Positions 1 to 9,138 are shown, numbered from the stretch's first letter. The stretch is 64,000 nucleotides of DNA from Terriglobales bacterium (GCA_025462725.1 JAOAPE010000012.1:702122-766121), one strand, 5' to 3'. A program made the numbers and translations. Notes: generated by a model not told the origin, from the letters alone.

Positions 1-942
1 TCGCTTTCGACTCCTGTAATCGACAAGAAATTTGTCTCCACCGATGGCACCATCCGCTATCTCATCGCTTTTCCCGATGGCCAAAGCGTCGAGACTGTGT
101 GGATGCCCGAAGGAGACGGTGGAGAAACCGGCGACGGTTCTGATGCGGGCGATGAAGAAGAGTCTCACTCGGGCCTCCCGAAGAAAACTTACGACCGCGC
201 CACCATCTGTGTTTCCAGTCAGGTTGGCTGCGCTGTCAATTGCCAGTTCTGCATGACTGCGCTCCTCGGACTAAAACGAAATCTATCCGCCGGCGAGATC
301 GTAGGACAGATCACCACCGTTCTCAATGACCACTCGGTTGACCTCGACAAAAAGCGCATCAACATCGTCTTCATGGGACAAGGCGAGCCCTTCAACAACT
401 ATGACAATTTCATTAAAGCAGTGCGCCTCTTGGTCGAAGGTGTCGGATTCCCGCAATCGCGCATGACCGTTTCCACTTCCGGCATTGTTCCACGCATTTA
501 CGATCTCGGGAAAGAGGATGTTCGCCCGAAATTGGCAATCTCCCTCAATGCTTCGAATGACGTCGAGCGCACCAAACTGATTCCGATAAACAAAAAGTGG
601 GACATCGCCTCTCTCGTCGATGCAGCTAAAGTGTTTCCGCTTCGCAATCGCGAGCGCATGACTTTTGAATATGTTCTTCTTGACCAGGAAAACGACTCAC
701 CCCAGAACGCGCGCGAGGTCGTGCAGATCATCCGCGGACTCGGTGACAAACAGGCGTCAGCGAAAGTGAACCTTATCGCCTGGAACTCCGGGCCTGAGAT
801 TCCCTTCAACACGCCCTCTGACTCTCGCGTGCATGCTTTTCAAAAAGTCCTGACCGATGCCGGCATTCCAACTTTCATCCGCCGTCCCCGCGGACGCGAC
901 ATCTACGCCGCCTGCGGTCAGCTAAAACGCACAACTGCGTAG
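1..942 (+). CDS. rlmN: 23S rRNA (adenine-2503-C2)-methyltransferase RlmN, 5'-truncated by window edge
   Basis: Radical-SAM enzyme that methylates C2 of A2503 in 23S rRNA (and A37 of some tRNAs). The reading frame is open from base 1, and the residues before the first ATG (position 97) read DGTIRYLIAFPDG, a typical RlmN segment, so the gene begins upstream of the window. The 4Fe-4S/SAM motif CxxxCxxC is seen as CAVNCQFC. The downstream blocks VFMGQGEP, MTVSTSGI and LAISLNA are those of the family, and the C-terminal RRPRGRDIYAACGQL segment carries the conserved Cys of the methyl-transfer mechanism. The gene ends in TAG at 942. The only oddity is an acidic insert of about 20 residues (GDGGETGDGSDAGDEEE) ahead of the core. 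Function is secure by family. Confidence 0.95.
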   Translation, partial: SLSTPVIDKKFVSTDGTIRYLIAFPDGQSVETVWMPEGDGGETGDGSDAGDEEESHSGLPKKTYDRATICVSSQVGCAVNCQFCMTALLGLKRNLSAGEIVGQITTVLNDHSVDLDKKRINIVFMGQGEPFNNYDNFIKAVRLLVEGVGFPQSRMTVSTSGIVPRIYDLGKEDVRPKLAISLNASNDVERTKLIPINKKWDIASLVDAAKVFPLRNRERMTFEYVLLDQENDSPQNAREVVQIIRGLGDKQASAKVNLIAWNSGPEIPFNTPSDSRVHAFQKVLTDAGIPTFIRRPRGRDIYAACGQLKRTTA

Positions 943-994
943 TCTCATCAGTTCGCACCCGTGCTATCCTTCTTCGCTCAACGGAAATTTACCT

Positions 995-2392
995 GTGCTT
1001 CCAAACCTGAGATCAATCTCGATTCGGACACTGCTGCTTTTTTCAGCATGCAGCCTCTCGCATGCACAAGACCCAGTTGCCGTTGATCCCCAGCACAATA
1101 AGATTGAGTATGAGGACGCCAAGATCAGGGTCGTCCGCTACACACTAGCGCCAGGCGAGAAATCCGCGATGCACGAACATCCGGAGATGCTTGTCGTGAA
1201 TCTCTCCAACGCTCGCATCCGCATTACAGATTCAACTGGCAATGTTCAGGACATCGATTTCCATGCAGGAGAGGTCCTGCATCGCGGGCCTGTTCGACAC
1301 GCGGCAGAAAATATCGGCAATACCGTTTGGGAAGAAGTCTTCACTGAATTCAAGCGAGCGGGCGTGGACCTAGCGAAAGTGGAATCCGTTTCACCGGTCC
1401 AGCCCGCGCCGAATTCTCCACCTTCACCCGCCGCCAGCGTGGTGACACCAACGCAACCATCCGCGAATCCCGCGCCTGCAGTCCCGCGTGCTCCGGCCGT
1501 TTCCGAAACACCTGCTCCCACGCAGCCCGTTCCACAGCCGGTCACCCCGTCATCAGACGCAATCCCAGCCAATCCAAACGGCACGAAGATGCAATTCGTG
1601 AACGGCACCGAACTGGCCTTCGTCGACCGAGGACAAGGTCAGCCGCTGGTATTCGTGCATGACACGCTTGGCGATTACCGCTCGTGGACGCGCCAGTTTG
1701 CTGCGCTCTCCGCGAATTATCACGTTATCGCCTACAGTCGTCGATACCACTATCCCAATCACGCGACTGGCAAAGAAGGCGACTACACTTACGAGCAGAA
1801 CGCCAAAGATCTCGCGGACTTCATTCGCAGTCTCAATCTCGGCCCCGTGCGTCTCGTGGGACACGGGTACGGCGCATCCATCGCGGCGATGACCGCTGCC
1901 GAGCACCCTGAGTTGGTGAAAACGCTTGCCATCAGCGAGCCGGGCTTTGATGCGATGCTGGATTCCTCCCGCGCTTACAACACGCGATTCGCCCGCGAGG
2001 AGATTTACGGGATCATCCGCAAGCCGCTCACGAAAGGCGATCCAGTGAAGGGTGTCCAGATGTATGTTGACTGGTTGCGCGCTGAACGATGGGACACAAT
2101 GCCCGTGGACGAGCAATTCCGCCGCAAGCAGAATGCGTATGCTTTGCGCGACCAGTCGTTCTTTGCTGCCCCGCCGGCATTCGCATGTCCGGAGGCGAAG
2201 AAGATCACTGCGCCAACATTGCTGATCTCAGGACAGAATCGCAGCCCCAACAGCGCGGAGATTTCCGGGATCCTCTCTGCATGTGTCCCGAATGCCGAGC
2301 GCGTCTCAGTTCCGAACTCCGCCAATGCCCCGTATTTGGACAATCCGTATGGTTACACTAAAGCCGTTGCGGCTTTTCAGGCGAAGCATTAA
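995..2392 (+). CDS. Secreted cupin / alpha-beta-hydrolase-fold fusion with degenerate catalytic triad
   Basis: 465 residues from a GTG start. An N-terminal signal peptide (about residues 1-25, ending SHAQ) is followed by a cupin domain (about 30-130) with motif 1 containing MHEHPE and motif 2 ending RHAAENIG. A long Pro/Ala/Thr-rich linker (about 135-200) leads to an alpha/beta-hydrolase-like domain (about 205-465). The nucleophile elbow reads GHGYG, with Gly291 where Ser is expected. The acid site reads SGQNR instead of GxxD, and the His position reads SANAPYLDNP (Asn444). All three triad residues therefore seem lost, so this half is probably non-catalytic, perhaps a binding domain. The ligand is unknown. 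Neighbours give no operon clue. Confidence 0.8.
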   Translation: MLPNLRSISIRTLLLFSACSLSHAQDPVAVDPQHNKIEYEDAKIRVVRYTLAPGEKSAMHEHPEMLVVNLSNARIRITDSTGNVQDIDFHAGEVLHRGPVRHAAENIGNTVWEEVFTEFKRAGVDLAKVESVSPVQPAPNSPPSPAASVVTPTQPSANPAPAVPRAPAVSETPAPTQPVPQPVTPSSDAIPANPNGTKMQFVNGTELAFVDRGQGQPLVFVHDTLGDYRSWTRQFAALSANYHVIAYSRRYHYPNHATGKEGDYTYEQNAKDLADFIRSLNLGPVRLVGHGYGASIAAMTAAEHPELVKTLAISEPGFDAMLDSSRAYNTRFAREEIYGIIRKPLTKGDPVKGVQMYVDWLRAERWDTMPVDEQFRRKQNAYALRDQSFFAAPPAFACPEAKKITAPTLLISGQNRSPNSAEISGILSACVPNAERVSVPNSANAPYLDNPYGYTKAVAAFQAKH

Positions 2393-2408
2393 TCCAAGGT
2401 ATTCGGAA

Positions 2409-2729
2409 ATGGACCCAGACAAAGACCTTCTACAAAGAGTAGTAGCTGCGATTGACAAAGCAGACTTTTTTCGCTCCATTCTCCAGAACGACAATTTTGA
2501 TGACTGGAATCTTGCGAAGGAATGTGGTGAATTCCTAGTTCGAATCGAACCCGAAGACGTGATGGGTCACGCGCTGTTGGTTCGAGCGCACAGGCATCTC
2601 GGCAACCTGCAGAAAGCTCGCGAGGAGTTGCAGCAGTGTGAGTTAATGACTAGGGGACGCGAACTAACGCAAGGGGAGACGGAGCTGTTTGTTCCATTGT
2701 TGACACAGGAAGAAAAGCTTCTCGGTTAG
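2409..2729 (+). CDS. Small TPR-like conserved hypothetical protein
   Basis: 106 residues. The ATG at 2409 is preferred over an upstream in-frame start because that extension would lie inside the preceding gene. The protein is soluble and helical. The segment from about residue 40 to 90 ([36 protein letters not shown] in pieces) has the spacing of a tetratricopeptide helix pair, which would suggest a protein-binding role. No catalytic motif is seen. It starts 16 bp after the cupin fusion and may be co-transcribed with it. It converges on glpX, overlapping its stop by a few bases. Function unknown. Confidence 0.6.
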   Translation: MDPDKDLLQRVVAAIDKADFFRSILQNDNFDDWNLAKECGEFLVRIEPEDVMGHALLVRAHRHLGNLQKAREELQQCELMTRGRELTQGETELFVPLLTQEEKLLG

Positions 2730-3745
2730 AACCTCACCTTAAAATCCGGCCCTTGATTCACATGGATGCTGTCCACAAACCGGATCTTCCCAGTGTCGTG
2801 AGTCATGATCAGCGATTGTGTTCGCGTGCCTTCGCCGAAGAAGCGGACACCGCGCAGCAGTGAGCCATCCGTCACACCGGTCGCAGCAAAAAGAATGTGT
2901 TTACCGGGCGCCAAATCTTCAGCGCGATAAATCTTCTTCTTGTCTTTGATACCCATTCGCAACATTCGTTCTTCCAACTCTGGGGTATCAACGACCAGTC
3001 GCGCCAGGATTTCTCCGTTGAGACATCGCATAGCCGCCGCAGTGATCACACCTTCCGGCGCGCCGCCGATTCCCATCACCGCGTGGACACCCGTCCCCAA
3101 CACCGCCGCCGCGATTCCCGCGGAGAGATCGCCATCGCCGATCAATCGAATGCGCGCGCCCGTTGCGCGGATGTCTTCCATCAATTTCGCGTGTCGCGGG
3201 CGATCAAGCACTACGATGACCAAATCCTCAACGTGCCGGTCTAGCGACTTTGCGATTGCGTTTAGGTTGTCGGCCACAGGCGCGTCCAGATCTACTTTGC
3301 CCCTGCTCGACGGTCCGACGACCAATTTCTCCATGTAGCAATCCGGCGCATGCAAAAGCCCGCCGCGTTCAGACGCGGCCAAAACAGTGATCGCATTCGG
3401 TGCGCCTGTAGCGCAAAGGTTCGTGCCCTCTAACGGATCCACGGCGATGTCCACTTCCGGATAACGCACATTATCGATGGGCTTTGCACCCACCGCCTCG
3501 CCGATATACAGCATCGGCGCCTCATCGCGCTCGCCTTCGCCGATCACGATCGTGCCGAACATCGGCACCGTGTCCATCACGCGACGCATCGCCTGCACCG
3601 CCACGCCGTCTGCTTTGTCGCGGTCGCCCTGGCCCATGGTTTTCGCCGATTCAATGGCGGCCTCTTCCACCACGCGCACAAATTCCAATGCGAGTTCCAC
3701 TTCCAGCCCCTGATGAACAATTTCCGGTGTGATCGGTGCCGCCAT
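2726..3745 (-). CDS. glpX: Class II fructose-1,6-bisphosphatase GlpX
   Basis: 339 residues, the normal length for GlpX. It hydrolyses fructose-1,6-bisphosphate to fructose-6-phosphate in gluconeogenesis; in some bacteria it also acts on sedoheptulose-1,7-bisphosphate. The metal/phosphate-binding motifs of the lithium-sensitive phosphatase fold are seen: [15 protein letters not shown] (about 69-83) and [10 protein letters not shown] (about 103-112). [19 protein letters not shown] is near the middle. The start at 3745 ([10 protein letters not shown]) fits the family N-terminus. It lies 30 bp downstream of the acyl-CoA dehydrogenase on the same strand and may share a transcript with it. Confidence 0.95.
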   Translation of the reverse strand: MAAPITPEIVHQGLEVELALEFVRVVEEAAIESAKTMGQGDRDKADGVAVQAMRRVMDTVPMFGTIVIGEGERDEAPMLYIGEAVGAKPIDNVRYPEVDIAVDPLEGTNLCATGAPNAITVLAASERGGLLHAPDCYMEKLVVGPSSRGKVDLDAPVADNLNAIAKSLDRHVEDLVIVVLDRPRHAKLMEDIRATGARIRLIGDGDLSAGIAAAVLGTGVHAVMGIGGAPEGVITAAAMRCLNGEILARLVVDTPELEERMLRMGIKDKKKIYRAEDLAPGKHILFAATGVTDGSLLRGVRFFGEGTRTQSLIMTHDTGKIRFVDSIHVNQGPDFKVRF

Positions 3746-3775
3746 TGGTTTCCTCCATGTGCATCTTCAACGAAA

Positions 3776-4957
3776 CTAAAACGCGTCAATCCCCGTAATG
3801 CTCGCTCCAATGATCAGCGTGTGAATGTCATCTGTTCCTTCGTAAGTTTTCACTGACTCAAGATTCATCATGTGCCGCATGATCGGGTAATCATCCGCAA
3901 TTCCATTTGCTCCCAAGATGTCGCGCGCCATGCGCGCACATTCCAGTGCCATCGCCACATTATTCTTCTTGATCATGGAAATGTGCTGGTGCTGCACTTT
4001 CTCCTGGTCCTTCAGCCGTCCCACTTGAAGAGCAAGCAACTGGCCCTTGGTTATCTCCGTGATCATCCACGCCAACTTCTGCTGGACTAACTGGTGAGAT
4101 GCTATTGGCTGGTCTCTGAATTGCTTCCGCAGCTTCGAATATTGCAACGCGGTGTCATAACACGCCATCGCTGCGCCGATTCCTCCCCACCCGATTCCGT
4201 ATCGTGCCTGGTTCAAGCACATCAGCGGAGACTTCAATCCGCCCGATTTCGGCAGCAGCGCGCTTGCTGGCACGCGCACATCTTGCAATGACAATCCCGA
4301 TGTCACTGACGCCCGTAATGACCACTTGCCGTGTACGTCGTCAGCCTTGAATCCCGGTGTCTTCGTCTCCACCAGGAATCCGCGCACGCGATTGTCTTCA
4401 TCCTCGACTTTTGCCCAGATGATGGCGATGTCAGCGATCGATCCCGAGGTGATCCACATCTTCTCGCCGTTCAACATGTAGTGGTCGCCGTCTTTCTTCG
4501 CACGCGTTCGCATACCGCCGGGGTTGGAACCGAAATCAGGTTCCGTCAATCCGAAGCAGCCAAGCTTTTCCCCTTTGGCCAGCTGCGGCAGCCATTTATC
4601 TTTTTGTTCGTCGCTGCCAAATGCGTATATCGGATACATCACCAGCGCCGACTGCACACTCACGAACGAACGCAATCCGCTGTCTCCGCGCTCAAGTTCC
4701 TGCGTGACCAGTCCATATTCGACGTTCGACATCCCCGCGCAGCCGTACCCCTTTAGGTTGGCGCCAAAAAAACCGAGCTGTCCCATCTCCGGCACCAGTT
4801 CGCGCGGAAACCGCCCCTCGCGATTGCACTGCTCAATAATGGGAATGATTTTTTCTTCCACCCATTTACGGGTGTTATCTCTGACTAGGATTTCGTCCTC
4901 GCTCAGCAGGGAATCGAACTCGATGAAGTCCACTCCCTTGAACTTGAATGCAGGCAT
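3776..4957 (-). CDS. Acyl-CoA dehydrogenase, glutaryl-CoA dehydrogenase type
   Basis: FAD-dependent acyl-CoA dehydrogenase. The blocks CFGLTEPDFGSNPGGM, MWITSGSIADIAIIWAK and, near the end, KTYEGTDDIHTLIIG (with the catalytic-base Glu in TYEGT) match the glutaryl-CoA dehydrogenase (GcdH) branch, which converts glutaryl-CoA to crotonyl-CoA in lysine/tryptophan breakdown. I chose the ATG at 4957 (MPAFKFKG), 393 residues, because a GAGAGA ribosome-binding site lies just before it; an ATG four codons earlier (4969) is possible. GcdH versus a related short-chain dehydrogenase cannot be settled by eye, and no other glutarate-pathway genes are nearby. Confidence 0.85.
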   Translation of the reverse strand: MPAFKFKGVDFIEFDSLLSEDEILVRDNTRKWVEEKIIPIIEQCNREGRFPRELVPEMGQLGFFGANLKGYGCAGMSNVEYGLVTQELERGDSGLRSFVSVQSALVMYPIYAFGSDEQKDKWLPQLAKGEKLGCFGLTEPDFGSNPGGMRTRAKKDGDHYMLNGEKMWITSGSIADIAIIWAKVEDEDNRVRGFLVETKTPGFKADDVHGKWSLRASVTSGLSLQDVRVPASALLPKSGGLKSPLMCLNQARYGIGWGGIGAAMACYDTALQYSKLRKQFRDQPIASHQLVQQKLAWMITEITKGQLLALQVGRLKDQEKVQHQHISMIKKNNVAMALECARMARDILGANGIADDYPIMRHMMNLESVKTYEGTDDIHTLIIGASITGIDAF

Positions 4958-5097
4958 GATCTCTCTCAATCAATAATGAGTTGTATAGATGCGGCGAGTG
5001 CCAGGCGCACATGAACGGTTAGCAACGTCAGGCAAACTCTAAAGGTTAAATGAGGGCTAGAGGTAGGTCAAACAATGTGCAAAGCTAGTCGGTGCAG

Positions 5098-5367
5098 TCA
5101 GTTTGAAGCTTGGCGCTTTCGCAGGTACTTGAGGGTAAGGAACAACGAGATGCCGCTCACAAAAAGGGCCAATGGTAGCGCTCGCTCGTCAGCCCAAAAG
5201 GTAAATTTCATTCTGCGGCCGTCATGCTGCCATTCCCAATAGCTGATAAGGTCCCAGAGAAGGAGCTTGTATGAAGTCGCAAATACTACGAAGGTCGTGA
5301 GTAGCGCGACTGCCCAGACTCGCACAGTATTCCCCGTTTCTGTCTTAGCACTCACGCTGCGTCTCAT
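5098..5367 (-). CDS. Small membrane protein, unknown
   Basis: 89 residues with two hydrophobic segments, about 17-38 (VWAVALLTTFVVFATSYKLL) and about 66-80 (LPLALFVSGISLFLTLKYL). The short charged loop between them contains WEWQHDGRRMKFTFW. The basic C-terminus (LRKRQ) suggests an inside position. It is not recognised as a known family. It is divergent from the next small gene by about 60 bp, so the two may share a promoter region. Real-gene status rests on coding-like composition and a clean open frame. Confidence 0.5.
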   Translation of the reverse strand: MRRSVSAKTETGNTVRVWAVALLTTFVVFATSYKLLLWDLISYWEWQHDGRRMKFTFWADERALPLALFVSGISLFLTLKYLRKRQASN

Positions 5368-5428
5368 TCGGATCTACTTAATCGCCGAATTCTTGAAGTA
5401 ATCCCATTTCCAATGCATACTCTCTGAT

Positions 5429-5626
5429 ATGGAAACCGTCGCTCAGGTGCTCCCGAAATTCTTGGTCGTGCTCGCTGCTCTCGGCGCACTTGGATGTCTG
5501 CTCGTTATTCCTATTACCGCAGCGCAAATCCTTAAAGTCGCTTTTGAAGAGGACAACCTTCAAGAGTTGCGCGGCGAGGTTCCACGCAGCGAACCGCAAA
5601 TTCCGCCATCCACTGCGACTTCTTAG
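5429..5626 (+). CDS. Small single-span membrane protein, unknown
   Basis: 65 residues. One hydrophobic helix (about 10-34, PKFLVVLAALGALGCLLVIP) is followed by a short acidic/Pro-rich tail (EEDNLQELRGEVPRSEPQIPP). No family is recognised. It converges on the glycosyltransferase gene, whose stop lies 8 bp downstream. Chance ORF is possible, but the hydrophobic helix plus soluble tail is typical of genuine small membrane proteins. Confidence 0.45.
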   Translation: METVAQVLPKFLVVLAALGALGCLLVIPITAAQILKVAFEEDNLQELRGEVPRSEPQIPPSTATS

Positions 5627-5633
5627 GCAATAC

Positions 5634-6800
5634 CTACGCCTTCGATTTCAACTCTGCCAGTCCGTACTTCGTGCCTCTCCATGTCACGCCGCCCTGCGTC
5701 AGCGCCAGCCATGTAGATTTTACGAGTGTGTAGATCAGCAACACGGCTCCGATCGGATGCGCAAAGAAGTAGATCGGCGACACCTTCGATTTGCGGGACA
5801 TCCCGCAATACATTCCTGCGATCGACGCCAGCGCGACGCCGTATCCTAACTTCTGCCATCCCGGCGCGAGCGCAATTCCAACGAACGGCCCCAGGTTGAG
5901 AAATGCCAGTGCCAGTGCCGCTCCCAATGCGATCGCCCAATTGAATCGCATCAACGCGAAAAAATTCTTGGTGAGGTTCCCAACAACACCCATCGCGCCT
6001 TTGGCCCAGCGCAGGCTGATCAATCCAGAACCGAACACGATTCGCTGCGCCAGCCGATGCTGCTTCACCGCCTTGCCCAACCATAGATCATCTACCACTT
6101 CCAGCCGCATGATCTCGAACGTGCCGATTTTTTCATAAGCGCTCTTGCGGATCATGTTGAATGCACCCACGCCGATGAAGTCGAAAGCATCCGGGTCAGC
6201 TACTTTCCACGGACGATTCCCAAACACGAACATGATCTGAAACAGACCGATCATCATCCGTTCGCCCGCGCTCTTCATGATCATCGTCGGAAACAGAACG
6301 AGATGGTCCGCGGCTGACTTCTCCGCATACGCAATCGCTCGCCGGATCGTGTCCGCGCGATAAACCACGTCACCATCGGTGAACAATATCCACTCGCCCG
6401 TCGCCTGCAGTCCGGCTGTCCACATAGCATGCGTCTTGCCCAACCATCGCGCAGGCAGTTCCGTCACATGGATAACCTTCAAGCGTTTCTTTCCGGCCTC
6501 TGTCGCAGCGATCTCGTCCATGATCTCGCCCGTGCGGTCAGTTGAGCGGTCATTAACGGCAATGACTTCGTAATTCGGATAATCCAATGCGAGCAGGGAA
6601 CTCAAGCACTGCTGAATGCCCTCCGCTTCATTCCTGGCGGGCACAACCACCGTCACGCGTGGCGCAGATTGACCCGTAGGAACATCCCACTCCGGTCGAT
6701 TGATGTCGTCAACCTTCGGCATTCCCAGGGCCGCATCTACGAGCCGCCAGAACCACACTGCTCCCAGCAGTCCTCCGGCGATGGAATGGAATTGATGCAT
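5634..6800 (-). CDS. Glycosyltransferase family 2, membrane-associated
   Basis: 388 residues with a GT-A fold glycosyltransferase core. An N-terminal hydrophobic segment (about 5-22) is followed by VTVVVPARNEAEGIQQC and the nucleotide-sugar motif VIAVNDRSTDRTGEI. The DxD-type motif is FTDGDVVY, and a later acceptor/catalytic block is EVVDDLWLGKAVK. Three or four hydrophobic segments at the C-terminus (about 280-370) anchor it in the membrane. Overall it resembles the HpnB/hopanoid-associated and carotenoid-type GT2 proteins, but the acceptor cannot be read from sequence. It follows the MFS transporter gene by 23 bp on the same strand, so co-transcription is likely. Confidence 0.85.
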   Translation of the reverse strand: MHQFHSIAGGLLGAVWFWRLVDAALGMPKVDDINRPEWDVPTGQSAPRVTVVVPARNEAEGIQQCLSSLLALDYPNYEVIAVNDRSTDRTGEIMDEIAATEAGKKRLKVIHVTELPARWLGKTHAMWTAGLQATGEWILFTDGDVVYRADTIRRAIAYAEKSAADHLVLFPTMIMKSAGERMMIGLFQIMFVFGNRPWKVADPDAFDFIGVGAFNMIRKSAYEKIGTFEIMRLEVVDDLWLGKAVKQHRLAQRIVFGSGLISLRWAKGAMGVVGNLTKNFFALMRFNWAIALGAALALAFLNLGPFVGIALAPGWQKLGYGVALASIAGMYCGMSRKSKVSPIYFFAHPIGAVLLIYTLVKSTWLALTQGGVTWRGTKYGLAELKSKA

Positions 6801-6823
6801 CGGTTCAGTGTACGACAGCGTTC

Positions 6824-8101
6824 CTAAAACGCCGCAGTGGTTCGCGCCTCTCGCGCTTTCTCTTCATTGACCATTAGCAAGAGCCCGAGGCCAAGGATGA
6901 AGAAGGTGATCAATGACACGATCGCCGTCCGGGCTGAGTGCGTGAAGTGTGTGATTGCGGCAAACGCCCACGGTCCCCAGATCGCGGAAAACTTGCTGAA
7001 GACGGTGTAGAAGCCGAAGAACTCCGCGCTCGATTCCTGCGGGATCATCGACCCGTAATACGACCGGCTCAACGCCTGCGTTCCGCCCATCGCCAAACCT
7101 ACGATCATGCCCAGCACAAAGAACTCAATGACGGAATGAATGAAGTACGCATAGACCACTACGCCCGACCAGATCACCAGTCCGAAGATGATCGTTGGCT
7201 TCGTGCCGATCCGGTCGGCAATCTTGCTGAAGCCAAGCGATCCGCCGATTGCAACAAACTGAATGATCAGCAGCGTCAGCATCAACGCCGAAGCAGGCAG
7301 ATGCAACTCGCTTGTGCCGTAGATCGTCGCCATATTAATGACGGTCTGGATTCCCTCGTTGTACATCATGTACGCGGCCAGAAAGATCAACAGGTGTCGA
7401 AAGCGCAACGCTCTCATTGCCGTGCGCCACGTTCGCGAAATCCCTAGCGACAAATATGCCAGCCACTCCGGACGCCCTCCATACTCGCTTGGCAACTTCT
7501 TTTCCGCCGGTGGTTCGTGCAGAAATCGCATGCAATAGAACGTGAACGCCGCCCACCACACGCCCGCCATCGCAATCCCGATTCGCGCCGCGTGTTCCTT
7601 GCTCAGTCCTACTTTGTCATGCAATGAAACCAGCGCCAGCGCGATTGCGAACTGCAGTCCGCCGCCAATGTATCCGTATGCGTATCCCTTGGCGGAAACG
7701 TCGTCCATCTTTCCTTGGCTGGCAATGTGCGGCAGGAAGGCGTCGTAAAAGACATTTCCGTTGACGAAGCCAATCTGTGAGAGGAGGAAGAAGAGCAGCG
7801 TCTTGAGCACATCGCCGGAGTGGCAGAAGTAAATAAGTGTGCAGAAGAGAGCGCCGGTGTAAGCAAAAACGGTAAGGAAGCGTTTCTTCGACGCCGAAAA
7901 ATCAGCAATGGCGCCCAGCACCGGAGCCATCACAAAGCTGAAGACGCCTGCCAATCCAACGATGAATCCCCAAAGCGTGTCCGCCCGATAAGTCTTGCCG
8001 AATATCAGCGCTCCATGTTCACCAACAATGCTGCTGGCGAAAAAGATGGGTAACAGTCCCACAGCGGTTGTGATGTATGCAGAATTCGCCCAGTCATACA
8101 T
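6824..8101 (-). CDS. MFS transporter, UMF1 (Atg22-like) family
   Basis: At least 425 residues with about 12 hydrophobic helices. The YDWANSAY signature at the N-terminus is diagnostic of the UMF1 branch of the major facilitator superfamily, whose substrates are mostly undefined (peptide/amino-acid efflux has been suggested). The frame continues upstream of the ATG at 8101 as SKDDSKTIFGWC, which is the normal conserved N-terminus of this family. No ATG, GTG or TTG occurs in that frame before a stop at about 8200. Either translation begins at 8101 with a shortened N-terminus or a non-canonical start is used (an ATC at 8176 has GGTGAG just upstream). Confidence 0.85.
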   Translation of the reverse strand: MYDWANSAYITTAVGLLPIFFASSIVGEHGALIFGKTYRADTLWGFIVGLAGVFSFVMAPVLGAIADFSASKKRFLTVFAYTGALFCTLIYFCHSGDVLKTLLFFLLSQIGFVNGNVFYDAFLPHIASQGKMDDVSAKGYAYGYIGGGLQFAIALALVSLHDKVGLSKEHAARIGIAMAGVWWAAFTFYCMRFLHEPPAEKKLPSEYGGRPEWLAYLSLGISRTWRTAMRALRFRHLLIFLAAYMMYNEGIQTVINMATIYGTSELHLPASALMLTLLIIQFVAIGGSLGFSKIADRIGTKPTIIFGLVIWSGVVVYAYFIHSVIEFFVLGMIVGLAMGGTQALSRSYYGSMIPQESSAEFFGFYTVFSKFSAIWGPWAFAAITHFTHSARTAIVSLITFFILGLGLLLMVNEEKAREARTTAAF

Positions 8102-8244
8102 GCACCATCCAAAGATGGTTTTGGAATCATCTTTTGAGAACCGGCCGGCACTCTGCTCTGCTCGAAAGGTTTCGATACTCTCACCCGAGTGGATATTCCT
8201 CTATCAGCGCAATGCGTCGGTCACTCACCGCTAAATGCTACTTG

Positions 8245-8643
8245 CTAACTGCTGTTCTTCCTCGGCCACCTAGCTTCCACCTTCGTCCCGATTCCGCCAC
8301 GCGGACGAAAATCACCTTCCACGATAGCCCAAACAGGTTTGGCTGCCCGTGCTACATCTTCCAAAACTTGGTTGACAATATTTTCTTGAAAAATTCCCAG
8401 GTTGCGATACGTGAACAAGTACTCCTTCAGCGATTTCAATTCAAGGCAGGACTTCTTCGGCATGTACCGGATTTTGAGCGTTCCGAAATCAGGCAGGCCA
8501 GTCTTCGGGCACACTGACGTGAACTCCGGTATATCTATGACGATCTCGTAACTGGGAAACTGGTTCGGCCAGGTTTCAATGGCAGGGAACTTTGCGTCCA
8601 GACCAGACTTTGCGTGGTCTTCTGTATAGAGGCTTTTTGGCAT
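8245..8643 (-). CDS. queF: NADPH-dependent 7-cyano-7-deazaguanine reductase QueF
   Basis: Reduces preQ0 to preQ1 in queuosine tRNA-modification synthesis. The start at 8643 (MPKSLYTEDHAK) gives 132 residues, the size of the single-domain (YkvM-type) QueF. The family signature ELKSLKEYLFTYRN is seen. The thioimide-forming Cys lies in TSVCPKTGLPDF, and the substrate-contact Glu in the C-terminal part. A longer in-frame start at 8724 would add residues unlike the family. No other queuosine genes are in the window. Confidence 0.92.
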   Translation of the reverse strand: MPKSLYTEDHAKSGLDAKFPAIETWPNQFPSYEIVIDIPEFTSVCPKTGLPDFGTLKIRYMPKKSCLELKSLKEYLFTYRNLGIFQENIVNQVLEDVARAAKPVWAIVEGDFRPRGGIGTKVEARWPRKNSS

Positions 8644-8763
8644 GGATTTATTATAGCCAGCAACTCTCGCCAGCAGCCCTGATGGCGCGGATTTGCGCGT
8701 ATTTCTGGCAACAGCACACCTCACCAGGTAATCCTATTTCTCAGCAACTCTTTTGGAGGCACT

Positions 8764-9045
8764 ATGCACGTACTCTGGTGGATCGTAGTTGGATTGATCG
8801 CTGGTTGGGCCACTGGCAAGATCATGCGCGGAAGCGGTTACGGCGCATTTATGGACATCCTCGTTGGCATCGTTGGCGCCCTCATCGGCGGCTGGATCAT
8901 GCGCGCTCTCGGTTTCTCCGGACAAGGTGGAATGATCTACACCATTCTTGTCGCAATTGCCGGCGCTGTGATTTTGACATGGGTTCTTCGCTTGATCACC
9001 GGCAACAGAGAAACCGGTGGCGGCGGAATGCGACGCGCTGCTTAA
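8764..9045 (+). CDS. GlsB/YeaQ/YmgE family stress-response membrane protein
   Basis: 93 residues, three glycine-rich hydrophobic segments. The family pattern is clear: WWIVVGLIAGWATGKIMRGSG, DILVGIVGALIGGWI and a third helix near the end. Members are small inner-membrane proteins induced by general stress; their molecular role is not established (the old name transglycosylase-associated is not supported by activity). A good ribosome-binding site (TTTGGAGGC) precedes the ATG. The gene is followed by a 9-bp-stem hairpin at 9079-9102. Confidence 0.9.
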   Translation: MHVLWWIVVGLIAGWATGKIMRGSGYGAFMDILVGIVGALIGGWIMRALGFSGQGGMIYTILVAIAGAVILTWVLRLITGNRETGGGGMRRAA

Positions 9046-9078
9046 GTAATTGAACGTTGCTCAACACGGAATTGACTC

Positions 9079-9117
9079 CGCGACCTCTCCCCTGAGGTCG
9101 CGTGGTCATCTTCTTTC
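9079..9117 (+). terminator. Probable intrinsic terminator after the YeaQ-like gene
   Basis: A 9-bp perfect stem, CGCGACCTC (9079-9087) with GAGGTCGCG (9094-9102), and a 6-nt loop. It is followed by a moderately T-rich stretch (9103-9117) without a long uninterrupted T run, so termination may be partial. Confidence 0.55.
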
Positions 9118-9138
9118 CGCGCAATCTTAAACTCTCCC

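Noticed and set aside
498..812. Minus-strand open frame of about 100 codons inside rlmN
   Set aside because: It lies wholly opposite conserved rlmN sequence and encodes no recognisable protein.
1553..2116. Minus-strand open frame inside the cupin-hydrolase gene
   Set aside because: Antisense to a gene with a clear signal peptide and fold; composition is that of a shadow frame.
5623..6084. Minus-strand frame overlapping the glycosyltransferase 3' half
   Set aside because: Same strand but a different frame from a well-supported GT2 gene; Arg/Gly-rich shadow.
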